Positions 26,488-37,832 are shown, counted from the stretch's first letter. The stretch is DNA of 64,000 nucleotides from Nitrospira sp. (GCA_020846195.1 JADLEJ010000004.1:248001-312000); one strand, 5' to 3'. Translations and numbers: made by a program. The notes: generated by a model not told the origin, from the letters alone.

Positions 26488-27105
26488 TCAGTTATGCTTC
26501 AACACAATCCGCTCGAGAATATTCGCCACGTCTTCGCACCGGTCGGTCCCCGCCTCGAACGTTTCGTAAATCTCTTTCCATTTAATGACGGCAATCGGAT
26601 CGGTTTCTTTTTCGAAGAGGCCGGAGATCGCATCGCGCGACACCCGGTCGGCTTCATTCTCCAGGCTGTTGACCTGCACGCTGCATTCATTGATCTGCGC
26701 ATGAGACTGTCCCACGCGATCGACCGCCTGTCCGACGGCCACAGACGCCTGATACAGAATGTCGGCTAGACGGATTGCCGATTCGGTCGGCTTGGTGAGC
26801 TTATAGATGACAAACCGGTCGGCGACGGCTTCAACCGCGTCGAGAATGTCGTCCAGCGCGCTGGCCAGATCGTGAATGTCTTCACGATCGATCGGCGTGA
26901 TAAACGTCTGATTGAGCTTGGTCGCGATGTCGTGCGTAATGCCATCGCCGATGTGCTCGACATCCTTGATCTGCTTCGCCTGCGCCGCCGGATCGTGGAA
27001 CTGCTCCATCATGACTTTGAGCAGGCGGCTGCCCTCGATCATGTTATGGGCCGCCTTCTTGAACATCTCGAAAAAGGCTTCTTCTTTTGGAATGAGACTA
27101 AACAT
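26488..27105 (-). CDS. DUF47/PhoU-like Pit accessory protein
   Basis: This 205-residue, all-helical protein (MFSLIPKEEAFFEMFKKAAHNM, VEHIGDGITHDIATKLNQTFITPIDREDIHDLASALDDILDAVEAV) is of the DUF47 family that accompanies PiT transporters. Conserved acidic patches (EHIGDGITHD, EDIHDLASALDD) resemble the metal-binding sites of PhoU proteins. It is 38 nt upstream of the phosphate permease and probably modulates its activity. Confidence 0.9.
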   Translation of the reverse strand: MFSLIPKEEAFFEMFKKAAHNMIEGSRLLKVMMEQFHDPAAQAKQIKDVEHIGDGITHDIATKLNQTFITPIDREDIHDLASALDDILDAVEAVADRFVIYKLTKPTESAIRLADILYQASVAVGQAVDRVGQSHAQINECSVQVNSLENEADRVSRDAISGLFEKETDPIAVIKWKEIYETFEAGTDRCEDVANILERIVLKHN

Positions 27106-27200
27106 CGCCGTCCGCGCTCCTGAAATAGATAGACTGCCCCATGCCTGTTAACGTCTCCGTGCCGCAGCCCGAGACCGCCCGAACGAGATCCAACACATCC

Positions 27201-28199
27201 TCACCAGCGCACGACCCCTGTCGCCCAGGTCAACCCGCCCCCAAAGCTTCCTAACAACACCAGATCGTTTGTCTGAATTTTCCCCGCCCGCACTGCCGCA
27301 TCCAGGGCAATCGGCAGCGAAGCCGAAGACGTATTCCCGTACCGGTCGATCACTGAGGTCAGTCGATCGGCCGCAATGCCCAAGCGGGCCGCCACGTTCG
27401 AGAGGATCCGGCCGTTGGCTTGGTGAAGCACCACCTGATTAAGCTCATCGATCTGGAGGCCTAACTCTTTGAGAATCTCCTGCACGGCCTGCTCGACCCG
27501 CCTGACGGCGGTACGAAAGAGCGACGCGCCCTGCATCCGCAGCACATGCTCATGCCGCGCCACGGTCTCCGCCGACGCCGGCACCCGCGATCCGCCGGCG
27601 GGCACACGAATCAACTCATGCTTCGATCCATCCGAATAGAGCCGAATGCCAAGCATGCCGCGTCCATTCGAACCCCAATCCTCTTCGCCTTGCACCACGA
27701 CCGCCCCAGCCCCGTCACCGAATAAGACCGCCGTCGCTGCATCCGCAGGATCTAAAAACCTCGATTTCACTTCAGCGGCCACAACCAGGCAAGTTTTGGC
27801 CTGCCCGCTCACAATCATGGCGTTGGCCATCGACAATCCATAGAGAAACCCCGAGCAGGACGCGGACACATCGAAGGCGGCCACTCCGCGACAGCCTAAC
27901 CCGCGCTGGACCAAGCAGGCTGTAGAGGGAAACGCCATATCCGGCGATGTGGTGGATAGGATGATCGCGTCGATCTCCGTCGCCGCGCACCCGGCGGCCT
28001 GAAGGGCCTGACGGCTCGCCTCCACGGCTAAATCGGAAGAGGCCTGCCCCTCTGCCGCCCACCGCCGCTCGCGGATGCCGGTCAATCGCTCAATCGTGGC
28101 CGGTAATATCCACAGCGGCCCGGCGACTTCCTCATTCGCGACGACTCGCTCAGGCAGGTAGCTGCCGGTCCCTATTACACGCATTCGATTCATGGTCAT
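27201..28199 (-). CDS. fabH: 3-oxoacyl-ACP synthase III (KAS III)
   Basis: FabH starts fatty-acid synthesis by condensing acetyl-CoA with malonyl-ACP. The catalytic triad is visible: Cys in SASCSGF (about residue 115), His in VLHQANGRI and Asn in RYGNTSSASLPIAL. The start at 28199 (MTMNRMRVIGTG) has GAGAG 6 nt upstream. The gene stands alone rather than in a fab cluster, so a role in a specialised acyl pathway cannot be excluded, but the motifs fit standard FabH. Confidence 0.9.
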   Translation of the reverse strand: MTMNRMRVIGTGSYLPERVVANEEVAGPLWILPATIERLTGIRERRWAAEGQASSDLAVEASRQALQAAGCAATEIDAIILSTTSPDMAFPSTACLVQRGLGCRGVAAFDVSASCSGFLYGLSMANAMIVSGQAKTCLVVAAEVKSRFLDPADAATAVLFGDGAGAVVVQGEEDWGSNGRGMLGIRLYSDGSKHELIRVPAGGSRVPASAETVARHEHVLRMQGASLFRTAVRRVEQAVQEILKELGLQIDELNQVVLHQANGRILSNVAARLGIAADRLTSVIDRYGNTSSASLPIALDAAVRAGKIQTNDLVLLGSFGGGLTWATGVVRW

Positions 28200-28366
28200 G
28201 AGCAACTCTCAGCGCAGTCACCCCTTCTAGGCATTCATTGCTGCGCGGCGGGATTATAGGGGGCAGCGGAGAACCGGTCAACCAATCAGGCGCAGCATTG
28301 CTTTTAGGCCTAATTCTTGTTATCAATTTTACAGCTATGAGGAAAATCGACCAGTTGCCACGCCCT

Positions 28367-29284
28367 ATGAAGAATCTCCTGCGTCAGCTTGGCATGTCGG
28401 TGGGCAGCCTGCTGCTCATCTCATTACTGGCGGTCGGATGCGCAAGCAAACCGAAAGAGCCCGCCGTTGCGGGAGGCAAGGCGATCGGAGGCACCGACGA
28501 GCAGATTTTCATCGGCGACACCATCGAAAAGAACTACGACCCGAATGTCATCATGAAGCGCGGCGAATCCTTCTTCGAGCAGGAAGAATATGCCGAGGCA
28601 TTGGTTGAATATAACCATTTTCTCGACCTCCACAAGACCCACATGCTGGCGCCCTATGCCGCCTTCCGGATCGGCGAGGCCCATTTCAAAATGGCCAAGT
28701 CCGTCGACCGGGACCCAGAGCCGCTGAATAAAGCCATCGCAGCGTTAGAGCGCATGCGCAAAGACTTTCCGGGAAGCCGGTACGATGCCCAAGCGCAGCA
28801 AAAAATCCAGGAATGCCACGATTGGCTCGCGCAGGTACATCTGCTGGTCGGACAGTTCTATTACCGCCGCGAGTCGTATTTAGCTGCCGCTCACCGCTTT
28901 GAGCAGATCATGAAGATCTACCCAGACAAACCCGTGGCTCCCGATGCGCTCTACTTTCTAGCATTGAGCTATCATGAACTGGGCGCAGACGATTGGGCCG
29001 CCGACAACTTGACCCTGCTGGCCGAGAAATATCCGACCAGCAAAGTAGCGGCCGACGGACGATCGCTGATGGCCAAGCTCGGCAACAAAAAGCCGGACAC
29101 GATGATTGCCAAAGATTCTGGGGCCACTCCGTTTTCGGATGCTCGCCCGTATGTCTCCCCAGGCGAAGGCTCAGCGCTTCTAGACTCCTCAAACGCGCCC
29201 TCCACTTTCAGCACGCTCAAGCTGCCCTCGGCCAATGCCCTGGGCCAATCCTTCACCACATGCCGTCTCGGCGCCTGGTGCTGA
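28367..29284 (+). CDS. bamD: outer-membrane assembly lipoprotein BamD
   Basis: This is a 305-residue lipoprotein from the ATG at 28367 (MKNLLRQLGMSVGSLLLISL, lipidation Cys in AVGCASKP). An ATG 30 nt earlier is possible; the frame continues upstream without a signal-like sequence. TPR-like repeats follow (GESFFEQEEYAEALVEYNHFL, FYYRRESYLAAAHRFEQIMKIYPDKPVAPDALYFLALSYHELG), typical of BamD/YfiO. BamD anchors to the inner leaflet of the outer membrane and helps BamA insert barrels. The C-terminal about 70 residues are low-complexity and not conserved. Confidence 0.85.
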   Translation: MKNLLRQLGMSVGSLLLISLLAVGCASKPKEPAVAGGKAIGGTDEQIFIGDTIEKNYDPNVIMKRGESFFEQEEYAEALVEYNHFLDLHKTHMLAPYAAFRIGEAHFKMAKSVDRDPEPLNKAIAALERMRKDFPGSRYDAQAQQKIQECHDWLAQVHLLVGQFYYRRESYLAAAHRFEQIMKIYPDKPVAPDALYFLALSYHELGADDWAADNLTLLAEKYPTSKVAADGRSLMAKLGNKKPDTMIAKDSGATPFSDARPYVSPGEGSALLDSSNAPSTFSTLKLPSANALGQSFTTCRLGAWC

Positions 29285-29392
29285 GCCAACTAGTTGTCAG
29301 CCGATAGCCTTCCGCTCTCAGCAAATATCTTTCTGAACAATTTTGGCGTGGTACGTTAGCTGAAGACCGAGGGCTGTTTGCTGGCGGCGAAG

Positions 29393-30139
29393 CTACTGGC
29401 TGAGATACCAGCCGATGCCATAGCGTTCAAGAAAGCTGGTGACCATCGTGAGTGAATTCGCGTAGATCATGACGCCGACGACAATGAGCAACACGCCGCT
29501 CACCGTCGACACACCCCACAGATAGGCCCGCACCTCTTTGAAATAGGCCAGGAACCGGTCAACTCCCAGCGCCGTGAGGAATAACGGCAACCCCAACCCG
29601 AGGGAATAACAGGCCAGCAAGACCACCCCGTTCCAAAGCGAGTCGGTCGTGCTGGCGTAGAGCAGAATCGTTCCCAGCACCGGGCCGACGCAGGGTGTCC
29701 ATCCGGCAGCAAACGCGACGCCGATAAAGAACGACCCTAAATAGCCGGCGGGACGATTGCGGAACTGATACCGGTGTTCCACCTTCAAAAAATTGAGATT
29801 CAGAATGCCGAGCAGGTACAGACCGAACACGATGATCATCACACCGCCGATGCGGCGGATGTGATCCTGATACGTAATCAAGATCTGTCCGAGAAAGCTG
29901 GCGGAGGCGCCGAAGGCAATAAACACCGTCGAAAACCCGCCGATGAACAAAAGCGCATTGAGAATGATGGCAGACTTGAATTTATTCCGCTCACTCGCAT
30001 CCGTCAGCTGCTCCACCGAGAGCCCAGTGATATAGGAAATATACGACGGCACGAGCGGCAGCACACAGGGCGACACGAAGGACAGCAGGCCGGCGGAAAA
30101 CGCGGCGAGCAGTGAAATCTGTGGCATGGATTGCATCAT
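29393..30139 (-). CDS. ccdA: CcdA-type thiol-disulfide transporter
   Basis: This is a 248-residue membrane protein from about position 30139, two nt after the TlpA stop. Six helices are visible, with the two redox cysteines in LLSFVSPCVLPLVPSYI (helix 1) and AGWTPCVGPVLG (helix 4). CcdA passes electrons from cytoplasmic thioredoxin to periplasmic thioredoxins such as TlpA/ResA to keep apocytochrome c cysteines reduced. It is at the end of a cytochrome c maturation operon. Confidence 0.92.
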   Translation of the reverse strand: MMQSMPQISLLAAFSAGLLSFVSPCVLPLVPSYISYITGLSVEQLTDASERNKFKSAIILNALLFIGGFSTVFIAFGASASFLGQILITYQDHIRRIGGVMIIVFGLYLLGILNLNFLKVEHRYQFRNRPAGYLGSFFIGVAFAAGWTPCVGPVLGTILLYASTTDSLWNGVVLLACYSLGLGLPLFLTALGVDRFLAYFKEVRAYLWGVSTVSGVLLIVVGVMIYANSLTMVTSFLERYGIGWYLSQ

Positions 30140-30141
30140 CG

Positions 30142-30702
30142 TCAGGATTTCATGAGCGCCTGAATCAATGCGCGCGCATCGGGGCCACCCCAATCGCGGG
30201 CGCCCGGCACCTTCTGACGGACAATGCCGTTGCGGTCGACCATGAACGTCATGGGCAAACTCCGCGCGCCGTACATCAAGCCGATGCGATATTCGGCATC
30301 GTGCAGAATCGGAAACGTGAATCCCATTTCCTGCTGAAAGGGACGGGTCACCGCCGCGCCCTGCGGATCGGTGGAGACGGCAAGAATTTCAAAGTCTTTT
30401 CTGGAGTAACTCCGGTACAGCTGTTCCATGGCCGGCATCTCAATCCGGCAGGGGCCGCACCAGGTCGCCCAGAAATTGACCAGCACCACTTTCCCACGCA
30501 GCTGCGCGAGCGAGACCGTATTCCCGTTCAAGTCCCGCAGCTGAAAATTCGGAGCTTCTTCGCCTACCTTGACGACGCCACGCTCGGCCACAGGCATTGC
30601 GGAAGCAACGCCCTCATGGCCTGTCCAGGCAGAAGCCCCGCCCGGCATGGTCACAACACCCAGTCCGATAAAGAGCAGCGCCGATAATACCCGCATCATC
30701 AT
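30142..30702 (-). CDS. TlpA-like periplasmic thioredoxin
   Basis: The 186-residue protein has a signal peptide (MMMRVLSALLFIGLGVV) and a thioredoxin-like domain with active site WATWCGPCRIEMP (near residue 83). The start at 30702 gives a 4-nt ATGA overlap with the preceding thioredoxin gene; longer starts would overlap it by over 100 nt. Probably a periplasmic disulfide reductase fed by the CcdA protein encoded next. Two adjacent TlpA-like proteins may split the roles of apocytochrome reduction and another substrate such as copper-centre assembly. Confidence 0.88.
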   Translation of the reverse strand: MMMRVLSALLFIGLGVVTMPGGASAWTGHEGVASAMPVAERGVVKVGEEAPNFQLRDLNGNTVSLAQLRGKVVLVNFWATWCGPCRIEMPAMEQLYRSYSRKDFEILAVSTDPQGAAVTRPFQQEMGFTFPILHDAEYRIGLMYGARSLPMTFMVDRNGIVRQKVPGARDWGGPDARALIQALMKS

Positions 30703-31340
30703 GCTCCCTCGCGAATCCCAGGCTTCATCGTACCACGGTCCTGGGGCACTGCGGGAACAGGGGTCACATTCAGCAACGTTGCGAGCGTCTTGAGATTGTC
30801 GATCCTCGTCCAATCCTTCGGCCCGATGATGATCTCCCGCACAATCCCCTGCTGATCGATAATGAACGTTTCCGGCACGCCCAGTCGTTTATAGGGCTTG
30901 TCCGTAACGCCCCACGAATCGATGAGCACGGGGAATGTCAGATTGAGGCTCTTCACAAACGGAGGAATATCTTTTGTCGTCGTCACCCGGTCGATGCTCA
31001 CGGCGAGCACCACTAATCCATCTTTCTCAAAACTCTTATTCAGCACTTCCATGGAGGGCATTTCTTCCCGGCAGGGAGCGCACCACGTCGCCCAGAAATT
31101 TAGAAACACCACTTTCCCGCGAAAATCCGAAAGCCGGTGCGGCTTGTCATTCAAATCGGTCAGGGAAAAATCCGGCGCCTCCTTGCCCACTACTAACGGC
31201 TCATACTTCGAGCTCTGCATCCAAACAATGGCAAACGTCACCGCGAGCACGACCGCCCCAGCAACCAGAATGAACAGGCGCGAGCCGCCCTTCGGCCGGT
31301 CTTCAATGGTCGGTTGAGAAGCAGTACCCTGATCAACCAA
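30699..31340 (-). CDS. resA: ResA/TlpA-like membrane-anchored thioredoxin
   Basis: From a TTG at 31340 this is a 213-residue protein with an anchor helix (about 22-42) and a thioredoxin domain with WATWCAPCREEMP. The TTG has GGAGG exactly 8 nt upstream. The frame stays open to 31400, but that extension runs into a palindromic repeat element and has no ribosome-binding site. ResA reduces the heme-binding cysteines of apocytochrome c for the System II ligase encoded by the next genes upstream. The C-terminal PAVPQDRGTMKPGIREGA tail is unstructured. Confidence 0.85.
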   Translation of the reverse strand: MVDQGTASQPTIEDRPKGGSRLFILVAGAVVLAVTFAIVWMQSSKYEPLVVGKEAPDFSLTDLNDKPHRLSDFRGKVVFLNFWATWCAPCREEMPSMEVLNKSFEKDGLVVLAVSIDRVTTTKDIPPFVKSLNLTFPVLIDSWGVTDKPYKRLGVPETFIIDQQGIVREIIIGPKDWTRIDNLKTLATLLNVTPVPAVPQDRGTMKPGIREGA

Positions 31341-31370
31341 AACTAAATCCTCCTCAACATCTTGCGTCTC

Positions 31371-31483
31371 GCTCAAAATGGTCTTCCGGCAAGGCCGCAA
31401 GGAATGTGAAGGCCGAGGGCGTACTTCCAGTACGTTGAGGCATTCACATGACTGAGAACGCCGCTGGAAGCCATTTTCAGCGC
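31371..31483. repeat. palindromic repeat element, copy A
   Basis: This roughly 113-bp imperfect nested palindrome has ends GCTCAAAATGG and CCATTTTCAGCG in inverse orientation. The next inner arms are CTTCCGGC (31383-31390) and GCTGGAAG (31463-31470), and the apex is GTAC..GTAC (31421-31424, 31430-31433). It matches copy B at 36803-36927 when that is reverse-complemented, sharing the ends, GCAAGGCC and CTGAGAACGCCGCTGG. It fills the gap between the ResC-like and ResA-like genes. Confidence 0.8.
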
Positions 31484-31487
31484 GACG

Positions 31488-32402
31488 CTACGCGTACGCG
31501 TGCAAGCCCGACAGCAAGAAATTCACGCCCCAAAAACAGAAAATGACCATCAAGAACCCGAACACTGCATAGACAGCCGCCTTATGGCCTTCCCATCCAC
31601 GCGTCATCCGGGCATGAATATAAGCGCCGTAAATCAGCCACACGATCAACGACCAGGTTTCCTTGGGGTCCCAGCTCCAATATCCACCCCACGCATAATT
31701 CGCCCACATGGCGCCGAGAATGATCCCGAAGGCTAGCAAAGGGAACCCGACGGTGATGGCTTTGTATCCCAATTCATCGATGGTTTCGAGATCGGGAAAT
31801 GCGGCATAAAAGCCGGTGGTTTTTCCGAGGCGCTCGGCCCGCTCTTTGAAGAGATACATCACGCCCAGGCCACCAGCCATGGCAAACGCCGCATAGCTCG
31901 TCAGCGTCACGGAGACATGAATGTAGATCCAATAGCTGTTGAGCGCCGGCACCAGCGGCTCCGCTGTCTGATAGCGATACGGCAGAAGCGATGCCGCTCC
32001 CATCGCGATGAACCCGATCCCGACGACAAACGCCCCGACCGCCTTGATCTTGTACCGCATTTCCAGCAGCACGTAGCCGAGGATAATCGCCCAAGAGACA
32101 TAGGCCATCGCCTCGAATTGATTCGACCAGGGCGCGAAGGTGCCGGAATGTTCCATTCGCTCGAACGCCCGGGTCAAGAGCGCGCCGGTGTTCAACATCC
32201 AGCCAAAGATAGTGACCAACGTCGCAACCTGCCCGAGCTGGGTCGCCCAGGCGCCGTCACGTTCATCGAAATTCTCAGGAAGATGCCCCGCCGGAGCGAG
32301 CGCCATTGCCGGACGGCGCGCAAACAAGTAGCCGATATAGAGCGCCAAGGCGGCCAGATATAGCCAGAAAGTCATATCGAACAGGAACAACGACTTCATC
32401 AT
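31488..32402 (-). CDS. ccsA: System II cytochrome c maturation protein CcsA/ResC
   Basis: The 304-residue membrane protein has about eight helices and the tryptophan-rich WWD-type motif WGGYWSWDPKETWSL (near residue 245), which handles heme on the periplasmic side. Conserved histidines flank it, including HVSVTLTSYA and YIHARMTRG. With ResB it forms the System II heme lyase. It follows resB by 76 nt and precedes the repeat element and two thioredoxin genes. Confidence 0.92.
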   Translation of the reverse strand: MMKSLFLFDMTFWLYLAALALYIGYLFARRPAMALAPAGHLPENFDERDGAWATQLGQVATLVTIFGWMLNTGALLTRAFERMEHSGTFAPWSNQFEAMAYVSWAIILGYVLLEMRYKIKAVGAFVVGIGFIAMGAASLLPYRYQTAEPLVPALNSYWIYIHVSVTLTSYAAFAMAGGLGVMYLFKERAERLGKTTGFYAAFPDLETIDELGYKAITVGFPLLAFGIILGAMWANYAWGGYWSWDPKETWSLIVWLIYGAYIHARMTRGWEGHKAAVYAVFGFLMVIFCFWGVNFLLSGLHAYA

Positions 32403-32478
32403 GATGTCCTCCGTCTATCGACTGGGCAGAGACGTGCATTGCCGCATCATACCCAAGAGCGAGGCCCGTCGCTACCGC

Positions 32479-33912
32479 TCAGGCCTTGAAGGTCTGGATC
32501 TTCTCCGTCAACTTCCTGAACTCCTTCTGAAAATCGATCTGGCTCTTGTGGGTCGTCCCGCCGAGATGGACAATCACCCCCGTCGGCCCCGGCACAATCT
32601 TGGCCCACAGGCGGCGATGAAAGATGAACGACGACAGGGTAATCCCCACCACGATCATCGTGCAGCCAGTCCACACAATATTGATCCCTGGATTTTTCGC
32701 AATCTGGAGTCCCGTGAACTTCCTCGGCTTGTATCCGACCAGTTCAAATTGATACTTGGAGTCTTTGATGTTGAAAAGATCGGGGAATTGCTGAAAGAGC
32801 CACGGCGTGGCCTGCACGGAATCCCGCTCGTTGATCACCAGCTTCACCGCGGGATTGGCATGCTCAATGGTCTTGGAATAGACCTTCTTCTCCGTAGAAT
32901 TGAAGGCAAAATCAGCGACGAAATCCGTGATCGATAGTTTTACATTGAGATCGGGCAGCGATTGCTCCTTCTGCCATTCGAGGTCGACCGTTTTTACAAT
33001 CTTGTCGGTTTCCTTGTCCTTGATGTTCACTCGCGCAACTTCGACCTGATCCCATGCATCGCCATAGCTGGATTGATAAAACCAAATCCCTTTATAGACC
33101 AGCGGATCGTTCACCGAAATCGTCTTGGTCACCACCGGCTGTCCGCCGTCCACCACTGTCAGGGTGCTGTTGTAGGATTTGACCGACCCATTCTCGTGGT
33201 AGTCGATCCAGAACTTGTCAATCTTCAAATCAAAGTTGCCGCGAGGAATGTGGTAGGTCTGGCCTTCCAGGCACACGCCAAACTCCTGAAAGCCATAGTA
33301 GGTCCCGATCAGCCCACCAAGGATGATAACCGTCGCACTCAAATGGGCCATATGGGCGCCGACGCGCCCCAGCACCCCTTTTGTCGCGTAGACCGTCACT
33401 TCTCCCGGATCGTTCTTGGCGAGGACACGGTAGCCCTTCGTCACAAAATAATGCACTAACTGCTGCGCCACCGCTTCCTTGGTATTGTCGAGAGGGATTT
33501 CCGCCTGCTGCTTCAGGTTCTTGATGAACGCCATCGTGACGCCCACCTTGTCCTGCTTCATGGACCGCCAGACGGAGGGGAACCGCTTATAAAAACAGGT
33601 TAATGAGTTGACGCAGAGCAACCCCAGCAAACTCGTAAACCACCAGGTGTGATAGACGTCCGTAAACCCCAGCCTGAGAAACCACCGATAGGCATTCTCC
33701 CCATACTCCTGCACATACACTTCCGCCCGCTCCCCTTGCTGGATCACCGTCCCGATCGTCGCGGTAATCGCAATGAAGAGAAACAGAAAGATCGCGAGTT
33801 TGACGGACGCGAAAAACTCGACAAGTTCTTTTGAGAACTCATCCCAGCCAAGGCCGGGAGTCGATGGACGGATGGCTGGCTCTTTAGGGGAAGCGTCTGG
33901 GTGGCTGTTCAT
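32479..33912 (-). CDS. resB: System II cytochrome c maturation protein ResB/Ccs1
   Basis: The 477-residue protein has N-terminal helices (VKLAIFLFLFIAITATIGTVIQQGE; TWWFTSLLGLLCVNSLTCFYKR), a third helix near residue 190 (HLSATVIILGGLIGTYYGF), a large periplasmic domain (about 205-410) and a final helix (NIVWTGCTMIVVGITLSSFIF). This is the ResB topology. It works with CcsA to transport heme and attach it to apocytochromes, fitting the several cytochromes c in this window. Confidence 0.92.
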   Translation of the reverse strand: MNSHPDASPKEPAIRPSTPGLGWDEFSKELVEFFASVKLAIFLFLFIAITATIGTVIQQGERAEVYVQEYGENAYRWFLRLGFTDVYHTWWFTSLLGLLCVNSLTCFYKRFPSVWRSMKQDKVGVTMAFIKNLKQQAEIPLDNTKEAVAQQLVHYFVTKGYRVLAKNDPGEVTVYATKGVLGRVGAHMAHLSATVIILGGLIGTYYGFQEFGVCLEGQTYHIPRGNFDLKIDKFWIDYHENGSVKSYNSTLTVVDGGQPVVTKTISVNDPLVYKGIWFYQSSYGDAWDQVEVARVNIKDKETDKIVKTVDLEWQKEQSLPDLNVKLSITDFVADFAFNSTEKKVYSKTIEHANPAVKLVINERDSVQATPWLFQQFPDLFNIKDSKYQFELVGYKPRKFTGLQIAKNPGINIVWTGCTMIVVGITLSSFIFHRRLWAKIVPGPTGVIVHLGGTTHKSQIDFQKEFRKLTEKIQTFKA

Positions 33913-34282
33913 GCGGCTCTATTATTCGCCTTCGACCCGAACAAGACTCGCTCGCGCGAAGAGGTTTGGATGCGCCCCAAAACCAGACCGTGCCGATCTT
34001 CTCGGCATCTCCGCCTGAACTACGTTGCGGCCGAAGGATTGGATTGCTGGCGTACGTCTAAGTGCGTGAAAACTTTCTCATACTACAAGTGGATTTTGCC
34101 GAGTGTCAAGCAAGGCACCGCCGCGATGGCTGGAATCCTATTGGCTCGAAATGATGGACAAAAACCCCTTGGTCCGCTAAGATTCGATCACTACTTAAGA
34201 AGCGAACCTGTCATGGGCACAGTACTCACCTGGCCAGACACCACACAGACGGCTTTCGACAACCAGAAACTAGAGGGGGTTC
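33913..34282. other. 370-nt intergenic region upstream of metK
   Basis: This is the divergent region between resB (minus) and metK (plus) and must hold promoters for both. I found no SAM-I, SAM-II or SAH riboswitch core by eye and no convincing coding frame. metK itself is preceded by AGAGGGGGTTC as its ribosome-binding region. Confidence 0.5.
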
Positions 34283-35431
<1,149 letters not shown>

Positions 35432-35440
35432 TTGTCATAG

Positions 35441-36802
<1,362 letters not shown>

Positions 36803-36927
36803 CAGGACGCTGAAAATGTCCCCCAGCGGCGTTCTCAGTCGCCCGACTTCCTGCAACGTACCCCAAGGGTACGCTTCGGTCGCCGGGCTCCCTGTGGCCT
36901 TGCTGGGGTGCCATTTTGAGCATCCTG
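36803..36927. repeat. palindromic repeat element, copy B
   Basis: The 125-bp element has 16-nt terminal inverted repeats matching at 14 positions (CAGGACGCTGAAAATG against the complement of CATTTTGAGCATCCTG). Inner arms are CCCCAGC (36821-36827) and GCTGGGG (36902-36908), and the apex hairpin is CGTACCC-CAA-GGGTACG (36857-36873). It is inverted relative to copy A at 31371-31483. Arm sequences differ between copies while pairing is kept. It starts directly after the ahcY stop codon. Confidence 0.85.
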
Positions 36928-37000
36928 CATTCGAATGGTGCTCGGTGAATGCGCGCAAATGAGAGCGCCCACCCCGCACCTGCTAGAGAGAAAAGAAGAA

Positions 37001-37032
37001 AGGCCGCCTCATTTGAGTGGGGCGGCCTTTTT
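37001..37032. terminator. bidirectional terminator between ahcY and slipin gene
   Basis: Stem AGGCCGCC (37001-37008) pairs with GGCGGCCT (37021-37028), with a T-run after it on the plus strand. On the minus strand the hairpin is followed by a T-rich stretch (TTCTTCTTTTC). It can serve ahcY and the convergent slipin gene. Confidence 0.8.
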
Positions 37033-37070
37033 GTTTCATTCACCAGTATTTCTCTACCTGAATAAGCACT

Positions 37071-37832
37071 TCATTCGTCTGTTTGTTTCTCCGCTTGCGA
37101 CGAAGGTACTGGAATTACTCCCCCCGCCACAGACATCCCAATGACAACCGTACTCCCAACCGAATTTTGTAGCGCCCTCAGTTGTAACAGGCCTGGATTT
37201 TTCTCAATCATTTGCGCAGCGTTGGCTAAGCTTCGCAACGCCGCAGTTTCTCCGCGAGCTTTCTCCAGAGCAGCAAGTCCTTCTTTCTTAGCAGCAACAA
37301 CTTGCGCGAACACATTCTTTAGCTGCCCAGGAAACATCACATCCTTGATCTGGACCGAGTGGAGCTGAAGTCCTAACTCCGCGCTTTTCGCTTCTACTAT
37401 CTCTTTCAACTTACTCCCGACTTGATCTTTCCTTTCTAGAAGCTCATCTGCAGTTGCAGCACCAATCACACTTCTGAGCGCAACCTGGAGATCAAGATAT
37501 AACGCCGCTTGGTAGTCTTGGACTTTATTGATGGACTTGTCCGGGTCCGCAACTTGGAATGAAACCGCCAGACTGATCTTCAAACTCACATTATCAGCAG
37601 TTAATACTTCCTGCCCAGGAATTGTGATGGCCCGTGGGCGAAGGTCAATAGGTGAAATGACCGTGACATACGATAGGTACCAGTATTGGCCGGCTTTGAG
37701 CACTCCTGAAAAACGCCCATTGGTATACTTAAGTCCACCTTGGTACTCGAAGATTGTGATCCTACGCAGTCCATAACGACTCAAAAGAACTACCGCCAAG
37801 CCTAATCCAATCACTGGCAACACCAAATCCAT
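37071..37832 (-). CDS. SPFH/band-7 domain protein (slipin-like)
   Basis: The 253-residue protein has an N-terminal hydrophobic segment (LVLPVIGLGLAVVLLSRYG), then a band-7 domain: GLKYTNGRFSGVLKAGQYWY, ISPIDLRPRAITIPGQEVLTADNVSLKI and YQAALYLDLQVALRSVIGAATADELLERKDQV. A helical region follows (AQVVAAKKEGLAALEKARGETAALRSLANAAQ). Such proteins form oligomeric scaffolds on the cytoplasmic membrane and recruit proteases or stabilise lipid domains. The usual NfeD-type partner is not adjacent. The base composition looks more AT-rich than its neighbours. Confidence 0.8.
   Translation of the reverse strand: MDLVLPVIGLGLAVVLLSRYGLRRITIFEYQGGLKYTNGRFSGVLKAGQYWYLSYVTVISPIDLRPRAITIPGQEVLTADNVSLKISLAVSFQVADPDKSINKVQDYQAALYLDLQVALRSVIGAATADELLERKDQVGSKLKEIVEAKSAELGLQLHSVQIKDVMFPGQLKNVFAQVVAAKKEGLAALEKARGETAALRSLANAAQMIEKNPGLLQLRALQNSVGSTVVIGMSVAGGVIPVPSSQAEKQTDE

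Noticed and set aside
33913..34282. SAM- or SAH-sensing riboswitch upstream of metK.
   Set aside because: I could not find the conserved core of any SAM or SAH class; length alone is not evidence. An Infernal search with Rfam models would settle it.
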